Assembly: GCF_001027285.1 (NCBI RefSeq)
Contig: NZ_CP011509.1
Span: forward strand, 5,356,501 to 5,420,500
From: Archangium gephyra
GTDB taxonomy: Bacteria; Myxococcota; Myxococcia; Myxococcales; Myxococcaceae
DNA length: 64,000 nt
Direction: 5' to 3'
Part shown: piece by piece, positions 17,863-25,093 of the stretch
Numbering within the stretch: the first letter of the stretch is position 1
Layout: each line of letters begins with the position of its first letter
The notes under the pieces: generated by a model
What the model was told of the DNA's origin: nothing
The model's input: the letters and a program-made list of their open reading frames with translations, nothing else
The model's database searches: none
Translations under genes and position numbers: made by a program

Positions 17863-19887
17863 CTACATCTCCTGGAAGGACACGGACACCCCCGGCGCGT
17901 TCGCCAGCCCGAAGTCCATCCAGACGTTCGTCTCCATGTCTCGCGAGGAGCCGTGCGCCACGGTGGTGCGCAGGAAGGCGCTCTCGTTGTCCGTCGTCCC
18001 CAGCGCATGGTCCAGGGCGGCCATCATGTCCGTATAGGCATCTCCCCTCGGGGGCAGTCCTACCTTCACCTCGTACCAGCCTTCGCTGCCGATGAAGGCC
18101 TCGGCCACCGCGGGGAGCTCGGGCAGCACCCGATTCAGGGTGAGGTCGTTGTACGCCTGCGTCCAGGCGCCGTAGCTGAAGCCCGGATCCCCGGGCTGGA
18201 GCGCCAGGGCCGCCTCCGGCGTTCCCTCGAACACGCCCTGGAACTCCTGGACGGACTGGGGGTTGGCGGGATCGAATCCGTAGAAGCGCATCAGGTTGGA
18301 GGACGCCGTCTCCCAGGCGATGCGCCGCATCGACTCGAGCCCCTCCTCGCCGGTGATGCTGACGCTCGCCCGGCGTCCATCCGTCATCGCCACGTCGAAG
18401 GTCATCGCGTCGAAGACACGCTGGCCGTTCTCGTCGTGGTACGAGACCGACATCTGGTTGCCGGTCTGCGCCGCCTCGGAGGTCACCGTCTCCGTGGTAA
18501 CGCCGTTCTGCGTCGTCCGCACCATCGAGGAGGACTCGTTCCACAGCGAGCCGCCGAGCGAGACGGCGCCCGCCTCGACGCCCGCCGCCAGCGCCCCCTC
18601 GTAGGTGTACATCTCCGAGACGGCCCGATTGCTCACGCCCGGGCCATCCGCAGGCAGGGTCCGGGTGTTCAGGAACTGTTCGTAGGCGGCCTGTCCCTCC
18701 GGCGTGGACAGGTCCAGCTCCACCGAGGCGAACGCGGCGCTGCTCTGCTCACTGCTGCGGCCCAGCTCGGCGCTGAACTCCACGCCCCGCACCTCGAAGC
18801 CGATGCCGAGCGCCAGGCTGCGCTCCATCACCTCCGTGGGGCCCGCGCTGATGCGCACGCGGTCGCCATCCAGGCGCTCCACGCCGAAGGAGTACCCGTG
18901 TGAGCGCATCGCCTCCTCGCTCAGGCTCACCGGCCCGAGCGAGGCTCCCACCGAGAGAGTGCCGAACAGCTCCGCCGACATCATCACCGTCGAGCCGGGC
19001 GGCATCGCCAGGGGATCCGTCACGGTAGGCAGGGAGGAGAATTGGCCGCTCTGCAGCTGCGCCAGCTCATCCCCCGTGAGGTTGAGCGTGTACGTGCGCG
19101 TGCCCGCCCCGCCCGCGGCGAAGGAGCCCTCGGCGCCGAAGGGGCCCACCTTCAGCTCCCCCTCCCTCATCCCGCCTACTTCTCCGCGCACCTCCACCGT
19201 CACCGGGAAGCGGCCATCGGCGCTCGGACGGTCGGGGTTCCACGACAGCTCCACGGACAGGCCCGAGTACGGCCCCGTGGTGACGCTGCCCGCGAGCCTG
19301 CCGGACTTGAACTCCTCCGGCTGGAGCTCGAAGGTCACCCCCAGGTTGGTCGTCCGGGTTCCATCCGCGACGCGCCGGTCCGCCACGCCCGACAGCCCGA
19401 GCTGGTTGATGAGCGCGTTCCGCTGTGGGCCGGGCGGCGTGCGCAGGACGCGCTCGAGCTGTCCGTCGGGAATCGCCACCGGCGAGTGGTAGGCGGGGTT
19501 CATCGCCTGCCACTGGCCGAGGTTCTCGTAACGGTGCTGGGGGAAGTTGGGGTCGGTGATCGAGCCATCCGGGTGTTTCACCAGGGCGTGGCCCACGCCG
19601 TCGCGCGAGTCTCGCAGCAGCACGACCTGGTCCCCTGGCCGGGCCAGCGCGGTGGCGCGCTCGAGGCAGTTGGCGCTGCCATCGCCCAGCCGCTCGTTGC
19701 GCAGGGTGCTGGCGGCGGGATCGAGCGACACCGGGGTGGACGCCGTGCCGGAGCGGAACTCGTTGCGCGGGGAGTAGCCTGTCTGTTTGCGCGCCGGGGG
19801 TGCGGCGGACGGCGTGGGCTTCGGCTCCTGGCGGGCCGGGAGTGGCGGCGAGAACGGCGTCGGGCGGCGATTGATGGGGCTGGTCAC
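17863..19887 (-). CDS. hypothetical protein with papain-like Cys/His/Asp N-terminal region
   Basis: 674 residues from a GTG preceded by a purine-rich AGGGGG. There is no signal peptide. Residues 1-45 are Pro/Arg-rich and look disordered. Residues ~64-125 read LGDGSANCLERATALARPGD, then GVGHALVKHPDGSITDP. The ordered Cys74, His100 and Asp112 resemble the triad of transglutaminase/papain-like folds. From ~180 to 560 the sequence is rich in beta strands with alternating polar and hydrophobic residues (VELSWNPDRPSADGRFPVTV), giving a possible beta-rich scaffold. The C-terminal ~100 residues are helical (TDMMAALDHALGTTDNESA). I do not recognise the family. A role as a secreted or cell-contact effector is only a guess; lack of a signal peptide would require a non-Sec route. 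Confidence 0.6.
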   Translation of the reverse strand: MTSPINRRPTPFSPPLPARQEPKPTPSAAPPARKQTGYSPRNEFRSGTASTPVSLDPAASTLRNERLGDGSANCLERATALARPGDQVVLLRDSRDGVGHALVKHPDGSITDPNFPQHRYENLGQWQAMNPAYHSPVAIPDGQLERVLRTPPGPQRNALINQLGLSGVADRRVADGTRTTNLGVTFELQPEEFKSGRLAGSVTTGPYSGLSVELSWNPDRPSADGRFPVTVEVRGEVGGMREGELKVGPFGAEGSFAAGGAGTRTYTLNLTGDELAQLQSGQFSSLPTVTDPLAMPPGSTVMMSAELFGTLSVGASLGPVSLSEEAMRSHGYSFGVERLDGDRVRISAGPTEVMERSLALGIGFEVRGVEFSAELGRSSEQSSAAFASVELDLSTPEGQAAYEQFLNTRTLPADGPGVSNRAVSEMYTYEGALAAGVEAGAVSLGGSLWNESSSMVRTTQNGVTTETVTSEAAQTGNQMSVSYHDENGQRVFDAMTFDVAMTDGRRASVSITGEEGLESMRRIAWETASSNLMRFYGFDPANPQSVQEFQGVFEGTPEAALALQPGDPGFSYGAWTQAYNDLTLNRVLPELPAVAEAFIGSEGWYEVKVGLPPRGDAYTDMMAALDHALGTTDNESAFLRTTVAHGSSRDMETNVWMDFGLANAPGVSVSFQEM

Positions 19888-19991
19888 GGTTTTCCCCCTT
19901 TTCTGGAATCATCGGTTTTATCACAGAGGGGAGCGCGACTGGCCCGCCGGCGGGTCACGCTTTCGTCACAAGTTGCCGCCTCGGACTCCGC

Positions 19992-20031
19992 TCAGGTGGG
20001 GCCCACGAGGATTCAGGGGCCGACGCAGACG
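19992..20031 (-). pseudogene. broken 3' end of a copy of the 66-residue peptide gene
   Basis: Bases 19996-20031 match bases 20635-20670, the 3' end of the intact peptide gene, at 30 of 36 positions, and the TGA stop aligns exactly (19992-19994 with 20631-20633). Read on the minus strand it gives VCVGP, then a stop, then ILVGPT, against VYVGPGILVGHT in the intact copy. An in-frame TGA therefore interrupts the remnant. Upstream similarity fades quickly. The remnant and intact copy bracket the 141-residue gene, which suggests a tandem duplication followed by decay of one copy. Confidence 0.6.
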
Positions 20032-20072
20032 CTCTTGGACTTCCGCGAGGCGGCCCGTCTGCGCTCCTGAGT

Positions 20073-20498
20073 CTAGGCCTGCGGTTCAGGCGCGATGAGG
20101 TCCGTACCGTTGACGAAGACCCTTCCGTTCAAGCGGCGCGCCACGACCAGCGCTGCCTTCAGGAAGACCTCCTCGGGGAGGACCTCGGAGGTTCCCACAA
20201 CGCCGACCAACCATTTGGTTCCTCCCACGAAGCGGATCAGTTCGGTCTTGGCGGATTTAGAGAGATCCTCACGACGCCAGAAGTAGGTGCTGGTACCGAG
20301 GATGATCTTGCCGAACTGATCCATCGGTCCGGTGAACTCCAGGGAATTGAACGTGAGCGTTCCCTGGGCGCTTTTGAAACTCACGGAACTCCATTGCTCA
20401 GGTTCGCCCTCCCAGTGCAGCAACCACCCGGGAAGTGTCTCCCGCGCAGCCTCAATGGCCTGACGATCAACGATTGGGCTGTAGATGGTGCACCGCAC
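20073..20498 (-). CDS. hypothetical 141-residue protein of lower GC
   Basis: A GTG start at 20498 is supported by AGGAG nine bases upstream. No signal peptide or membrane segment is visible. The sequence is mixed alpha/beta with many aromatic residues (LPGWLLHWEGEPEQWSSVSF, then KIILGTSTYFWRREDLSK). Codon use is less GC-biased than in neighbours, with many AAA, GTT, TCT and TTG codons, which suggests more recent acquisition. It lies between an intact and a broken copy of a small peptide gene, with an unrelated large gene downstream. Size, composition and setting are like those of myxobacterial accessory or immunity-type proteins, but no family is recognised, so a function should not be assumed. 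Confidence 0.65.
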   Translation of the reverse strand: MRCTIYSPIVDRQAIEAARETLPGWLLHWEGEPEQWSSVSFKSAQGTLTFNSLEFTGPMDQFGKIILGTSTYFWRREDLSKSAKTELIRFVGGTKWLVGVVGTSEVLPEEVFLKAALVVARRLNGRVFVNGTDLIAPEPQA

Positions 20499-20578
20499 GG
20501 CTCTCCGCTCCTACTTGAGACGTCTACCGGAGCAACTGGATCATGGTGCTCTTGAACTCCTCAAGGGTTACGTGCGGA

Positions 20579-20601
20579 GTGGGTGATGCCTATTCACCCA
20601 C
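20579..20601. terminator. hairpin downstream of the 66-residue peptide gene
   Basis: GTGGGTGA (20579-20586) pairs with TCACCCAC (20594-20601) around the seven-base loop TGCCTAT. It sits 30 bases after the stop of the minus-strand peptide gene and could separate its transcript from the 141-residue gene. It lacks a T run. Confidence 0.45.
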
Positions 20602-20630
20602 CCCTGGCCTGTGCCACCTCGACGCCCCGA

Positions 20631-20831
20631 TCAAGTATGGCCCACGAGGATCCCCGGGCCGACGTAGACGGTGCCCGCCGGGCGCAGGATGTAGGTCCCC
20701 GTCGAGACGTCGTAATAGATGTTCGCGGCTCCGCCGGTCACCGTGCGCGCCTCGCCCTCGGTGAGCTCGGGGAGCCTCGAGAGCACCTCCACACCGCGCC
20801 GGGATGCCTGGTTCTTCGTCATCGTCCTCAT
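20631..20831 (-). CDS. 66-residue peptide with double-glycine leader-like motif
   Basis: The ATG at 20831 has a strong ribosome-binding site (AGGAGGGAGA ending seven bases upstream); a second ATG lies three codons in. The N-terminal half ends LPELTEGEARTVTGG, which fits the pattern of double-Gly leaders of bacteriocins and RiPP precursors: conserved Leu/Glu/Leu spacing, then a hydrophobic residue two before GG. Cleavage there would release a 32-residue C-terminal part, beginning AANIYYDVSTGTYILRP and ending VYVGPGILVGHT. It is rich in Gly, Tyr, Val and Thr and has no Cys. No peptidase-containing ABC transporter or modification enzyme lies beside it. A decayed partial copy is present at 19992-20031. 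It is transcribed divergently from the PhoD-like gene. Leader function is inferred from the motif only. Confidence 0.65.
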   Translation of the reverse strand: MRTMTKNQASRRGVEVLSRLPELTEGEARTVTGGAANIYYDVSTGTYILRPAGTVYVGPGILVGHT

Positions 20832-20980
20832 GTCCGTCTCCCTCCTGACTGCGTTTCGTTCAGAGGGGTTACGCGCCCGGCCCGCGTTTGGATGAGTGCG
20901 GCTCCGTGGCTCGGGACGTGCCTGGCTGGCTGCCCGGTGCCCACTGTGTGCGGGGGCCCGGGCCGTGGAATGATGGAGGC
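20832..20980. promoter_or_regulatory. divergent promoter region (peptide gene / PhoD-like gene)
   Basis: 149 bases between divergent starts. The peptide gene's ribosome-binding site lies at its left end and GGAGG for the phosphatase gene at its right end. No clear promoter boxes were recognised. Confidence 0.4.
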
Positions 20981-22495
20981 ATGTCGAGGCCGCTGATCAC
21001 CACCGTGGGTTATTGCACCAGCACCACCGCCCGCATCGCCATCACCGCCAAGAATGGCCTCGCCCATGCCCGGCTCGCGTTCCGCTCGGGGGAGGGCGCC
21101 TTCCAGGAGCGCACCCTGCGGCTGCTCCGGCCCGAGGGCTCTTCCTTCCTCCATGGCTCGTTCGAGCTGGAGGGGCTCGCCGCGTCCTCCACGGTCGAGT
21201 ACGCGGTGGCTGTCTCGGCCTCGGAGGAAGGACTGCCCTCGCGCCAGGAGCTCTCGTGCGCGGGGGGTCTCTCCCGATTCCGGCTGCTGCCTCCGCCCGG
21301 CCAGCCGCTGCGCATCGGCCTGGTGAGCTGCAATGGCTGCCACACGGTGAACGAGTCCGTCCGGCGCCATGCCATGTGGAAGCGGCTCGGGGAGGTGGTC
21401 GCGGCGGGGGAGGTGGATCTGCTCATCCACCTGGGAGATCAAATCTACGCGGACCACATCCGCGAGGCGTGGCAGCGCGCCGGCCTGGACGACTCCCTGA
21501 CGCCCCAGAACGAGGAGCTGATGCAGCGGCTGCGCGAGTCCTTCCGCTCCGTGTATTGCGAGACGTGGCAGCGGCCGGAGATCGCCGCGGTGCTCGGCTC
21601 GGTGCCCTCGATGATGATGTGGGACGACCACGACATCTTCGACGGGTGGGGCTCCCACGACGAGGTGACTCCCGCGGATCGCGCCTTCTTCGAGGCCGCT
21701 CGGACGGCCTTCTCGGAGTTCCAGCAGCGCCTGAACCCTCCGGGCTTCAGCGACTCGTTCGGCTTCGGGTGGGTGAGCAATGGCCTCGGGCTGCTGGTGC
21801 TCGACGGGCGCTCGCACCGCAACTGGAGGGATCAGACGATCATCGGCCGCACGCAGTGGGCCGAGACCGATGCGTGGCTGGAAGCCCAGCTGGGCGCGGG
21901 GCTCAAGCGGCTCTTCGTCGTCACGGGGGTGCCCCCGCTGCATGCGAAGGTGGCGGCGGCCAGCAAGATCCTGGAGAGGCTCGGGCTCACCTCGTTCCTC
22001 GGGGACGTGAGGGACTCGTGGATGGAGCCCAACAACGCCGAGGAGCTGCGCAAGCTGCTCAACCGGCTCTTCGACTTCCGCAAGCGCTCGCCCGGGACCG
22101 AGGTGACGTTGGTGGGCGGGGACGTGCACGTGGGGACGACGGCCCGGCTGCGCTCCCGGATGCCCTCCCACAAGCGCAATGACTCCGATCAGCCGGAGAT
22201 CACCCAGGTGGTCTCCAGCGGCATCGGCTCCGAGCCACCCACGGGCCTCATCCGCAAGGTGGTGGAGTTCGGCATCGGCTCGGACTCGGTGGACATGTAC
22301 CAGGACCTCTTCTGCGGGAGGCTGCTGGAGCTGCCGGGCAACCCGGATGGGCGGCTGCTCTTCCGGCGGAACTTCGCCGTGCTGGACCTGGGCCCGAGCG
22401 GCAAGGACGGATGGGAGCCCGACGGGAACCTGCGCGTGCGCTACTACGCCGAGGGCCTGGAGCGCCCCATCGAGCAGACGCTGCTGGCGCTCTGA
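20981..22495 (+). CDS. PhoD-like metallophosphatase
   Basis: 504 residues from the ATG after GGAGG at 20975-20979. The first ~110 residues form a beta-rich domain like the N-terminal domain of PhoD. The metallophosphatase core follows: IGLVSCNGCHTVN, LIHLGDQIYADHI (metal-binding Asp and Gln/Tyr), MMWDDHDIFDGWG (Asn/Asp-His region) and TLVGGDVHVGTTAR (metal-binding His). PhoD enzymes hydrolyse phosphate mono- and diesters. Unlike secreted PhoD this protein begins MSRPLITTVGYCTSTT, with no Tat or Sec signal, so a cytoplasmic location is inferred. The PhoD-like group includes cytoplasmic members of unknown substrate. The gene is followed after 45 bases by a potassium-channel gene on the same strand. 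Confidence 0.85.
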   Translation: MSRPLITTVGYCTSTTARIAITAKNGLAHARLAFRSGEGAFQERTLRLLRPEGSSFLHGSFELEGLAASSTVEYAVAVSASEEGLPSRQELSCAGGLSRFRLLPPPGQPLRIGLVSCNGCHTVNESVRRHAMWKRLGEVVAAGEVDLLIHLGDQIYADHIREAWQRAGLDDSLTPQNEELMQRLRESFRSVYCETWQRPEIAAVLGSVPSMMMWDDHDIFDGWGSHDEVTPADRAFFEAARTAFSEFQQRLNPPGFSDSFGFGWVSNGLGLLVLDGRSHRNWRDQTIIGRTQWAETDAWLEAQLGAGLKRLFVVTGVPPLHAKVAAASKILERLGLTSFLGDVRDSWMEPNNAEELRKLLNRLFDFRKRSPGTEVTLVGGDVHVGTTARLRSRMPSHKRNDSDQPEITQVVSSGIGSEPPTGLIRKVVEFGIGSDSVDMYQDLFCGRLLELPGNPDGRLLFRRNFAVLDLGPSGKDGWEPDGNLRVRYYAEGLERPIEQTLLAL

Positions 22496-22540
22496 CACGA
22501 AGTCCCCCTCTGGGAGCGGGGCGTCGTCTACACTGGACGG

Positions 22541-23368
22541 GTGAAGCACCCCTCCGAGCAGAGTCCTCCTCCAGGAATCCGCGCCAGGCTCCACGAGATC
22601 ATCTTCGAGTCGAACACCCCGGCGGGGAAGGCGTTCGACGTGGCGCTGCTGTGGGCCATCGTCCTCAGCGTGCTCGCGGTGATGTTGGAGAGCGTGGGCC
22701 CCATCCGCGCGCGCCATGGGGAGACCATCCGCATCGCGGAGTGGGTCTTCACCGTGCTCTTCACCCTGGAGTACGTGCTGCGGCTCTTCTCCGTGAGCCG
22801 CCCCGGGCTCTACGTGCTGAGCTTCTACGGACTGGTGGACCTCCTGGCCATCCTGCCCAGCTACGTGAGCCTGATGATGCCCGGGGCGCAGTCGCTGCTG
22901 GTGGTCCGCGTGCTGCGTCTGTTGCGCGTCTTCCGGGTGCTCAAGCTGGTGAACTTCCTCGGCGAGGCCGAGGTGCTCCTCACCGCCCTGCGCGCGAGCC
23001 GGCCGAAGATCACCGTCTTCCTCGGAGCGGTGCTGAGCACGGTCGTCATCATGGGCTCGGTGATGTACATGGTGGAGGGCGAGGCGAATGGCTTCGACAG
23101 CATCCCGCGCGGGATGTACTGGGCCATCGTCACCATGACGACGGTGGGCTTCGGGGACATCACTCCCAAGACGGTGCCCGGGCAGTTCATCGCGTCGATG
23201 CTGATGATCCTGGGCTATGGCGTCCTCGCGGTGCCCACGGGCATCGTGTCGGTGGAGCTCGCGGCGGCCGCCCGGCACGGCATCAACCCCGAGGCCTGCC
23301 CCGGTTGTGGCGCCGAGGGCCATGACGTCGACGCGGTGCATTGCAAGTTCTGCGGCACCCGCCTCTGA
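22541..23368 (+). CDS. voltage-gated K+ channel-like protein with C-terminal zinc ribbon
   Basis: 275 residues from a GTG. It has six transmembrane segments. The fourth, VVRVLRLLRVFRVLKLV, has Arg/Lys every third residue and is a voltage sensor. The pore loop MTTVGFGDITP (TVGFGD at 201-206) is the K+ selectivity filter, and the last helix follows. The tail after residue ~245 is short and ends with a zinc ribbon: Cys253-x2-Cys256 and Cys268-x2-Cys271 (CPGCG and CKFCG). There is no RCK or cyclic-nucleotide domain, so gating may be by voltage, with the ribbon for assembly or redox/metal sensing. The combination is seen in other bacterial ion transporters, as far as I recall. Confidence 0.88.
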   Translation: MKHPSEQSPPPGIRARLHEIIFESNTPAGKAFDVALLWAIVLSVLAVMLESVGPIRARHGETIRIAEWVFTVLFTLEYVLRLFSVSRPGLYVLSFYGLVDLLAILPSYVSLMMPGAQSLLVVRVLRLLRVFRVLKLVNFLGEAEVLLTALRASRPKITVFLGAVLSTVVIMGSVMYMVEGEANGFDSIPRGMYWAIVTMTTVGFGDITPKTVPGQFIASMLMILGYGVLAVPTGIVSVELAAAARHGINPEACPGCGAEGHDVDAVHCKFCGTRL

Positions 23369-23480
23369 TCCAAAGCCGTTCTCGCAGGGCAATGAAGGTT
23401 GGACCGGTATGGTGTAATTTTGCGCCCATCCTGTCCAACCCAGGGATCAAGGCCCTCGAGGCCTGATCCAGAAGGCTGCC

Positions 23481-25016
23481 ATGCATCCATCTCGAGTCCT
23501 CTTCTCAGGCCTGCTCCTCCTTCTGCTCGTGGGGAGACCCGCGAGCGCCGAAGTACCGCCAGCACCCGCGTCTTCCGCGTCCACGCCGTCCGCCGCGTAC
23601 CAGTGGCTGGACATCTCCCTGGAGGTCACCGCCCGCGAGGTGGATCGCCGGGGCGCCCGCCCCACGGTGCTGTCGCGCACGTTGGCCATCCCGCTGACGG
23701 CCATGTACGACGCCTGGGCGGCCTATGACACGCGGGCGGTGGGCACGCGCCTGGGTGGTTCGCTGCGCCGTCCCGTGGCCGAGCACACGCTGGCCAACAA
23801 GGAGAAGGCCATCGCCTACGCGGCCTACCGCGCCCTGGTGGACGTCTACCCGGAGGAGCGGGCCTGGGTCGCGGAGCAGCTGCGTCAGCGCGGGTACGAC
23901 CCGGACGACATGTCCACGGATCCGTCCACGCCGCAGGGGGTGGGCAACCTCGCCGCCGCCGCGGTCCTCGCGTACCGGCGCCATGACGGCTCCAACCAGT
24001 TCGGCGACGAGCCGGGCTCCAGTGGCGCTCCCTACTCCGACTACACCGGCTACACGCCCGTCAACCCGCCGGACCGCATCCTCGACCCCAACCGCTGGCA
24101 GCCCATCTCGTTCGACGATGGCAAGGGCGGCAAGGTGACGCCCGGCTTCCTCACGCCGCACTGGTACCGGGTGACGCCCTTCGCGCTCGAGTCCAGCAGC
24201 CAGTTCCGCCCGCCGCCTCCGCCCCGGGTGGGCTCGTCGCAGCTGCGCCAGGAGGTGAAGGAGAACATCGACTTCAACGCCTCGCTCACCCCCGCGGAGA
24301 AGGCCCTCGTCGAGTTCATGCGTGACGGCCCGCGCTCCACGGGCCAGTCGGGCCACTGGCTGCGCCTCGCCCAGGACGTGTCGCGGCGGGACGGCTACGG
24401 GGTGGACCAGGACGTGAAGCTCTTCTTCGCCGTGTCCAACGTGGCCATGGACGCCTTCATCGCCGCCTGGGAGGCCAAGCGCTTCTATGACACCTCCCGC
24501 CCGTGGACGCTGGTGCGCTACTACGAGGCCGGCAAGGAGCTGTGGGGCTGGGTGGGCCCGGGGCAGGGCGTCGATCGCATTCCGGCCGAGCAGTGGCATC
24601 CGTACTCGCCGACCACGTTCATCACCCCGCCGTTCCCCGGCTATGTCTCGGGGCACAGCGCGGTGAGCGCCGCGAGCGGACGGATGCTGGAGCTGTTCAC
24701 CGGCAGCGACACCTTCGGCAAGACGGAGTACCTCACGGCGGGCGCGCTCACGGAGCCGGGCTTTCCGTGCAACGTCATCCAGCAGCGCAAGGGCGAGCTC
24801 TCCAAGGACACGGAAGCGGACTGCCAGGTGGCGCTGTACCTGCCCACCTTCAGCGCGACGGCGGAGATGGCTGGCATCTCCCGCGTGCTCGGCGGCTACC
24901 ACATCCAGGCGGACAACGTGATGGGGCTGGAGCTGGGGCGCCGGGTGGCGGACTTCGTCTGGCCGCGGACCCGGGCCTACTTCGATGGGACGGCCCAGGT
25001 GCGTGAGGTGCGGTAG
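23481..25016 (+). CDS. secreted vanadium-dependent haloperoxidase / PAP2 superfamily protein
   Basis: 511 residues. A Sec signal peptide (MHPSRVLFSGLLLLLLVGRP then ASA) predicts export. The acid phosphatase/vanadate-binding residues are all present in order: Lys333 and Arg340-Pro341 in KRFYDTSRP, the catalytic His392 in PGYVSGHSAVS, and Arg468 and His474 in SRVLGGYHIQAD. Vanadium haloperoxidases oxidise halides with hydrogen peroxide; related proteins with the same site are phosphatases. The length and the long N-terminal helical region (residues 40-320) favour the haloperoxidase-like group, but activity cannot be decided from sequence. It is followed by an unrelated flavin-dependent oxidoreductase gene after 77 bases. 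Confidence 0.85.
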   Translation: MHPSRVLFSGLLLLLLVGRPASAEVPPAPASSASTPSAAYQWLDISLEVTAREVDRRGARPTVLSRTLAIPLTAMYDAWAAYDTRAVGTRLGGSLRRPVAEHTLANKEKAIAYAAYRALVDVYPEERAWVAEQLRQRGYDPDDMSTDPSTPQGVGNLAAAAVLAYRRHDGSNQFGDEPGSSGAPYSDYTGYTPVNPPDRILDPNRWQPISFDDGKGGKVTPGFLTPHWYRVTPFALESSSQFRPPPPPRVGSSQLRQEVKENIDFNASLTPAEKALVEFMRDGPRSTGQSGHWLRLAQDVSRRDGYGVDQDVKLFFAVSNVAMDAFIAAWEAKRFYDTSRPWTLVRYYEAGKELWGWVGPGQGVDRIPAEQWHPYSPTTFITPPFPGYVSGHSAVSAASGRMLELFTGSDTFGKTEYLTAGALTEPGFPCNVIQQRKGELSKDTEADCQVALYLPTFSATAEMAGISRVLGGYHIQADNVMGLELGRRVADFVWPRTRAYFDGTAQVREVR

Positions 25017-25093
25017 CGTCTCGACGGGTGCACGCATGCCCATCGTCCGGCATGACCGGGCGGTGGGCGTGTGTGGAATCCAGGAGAGCGAAC

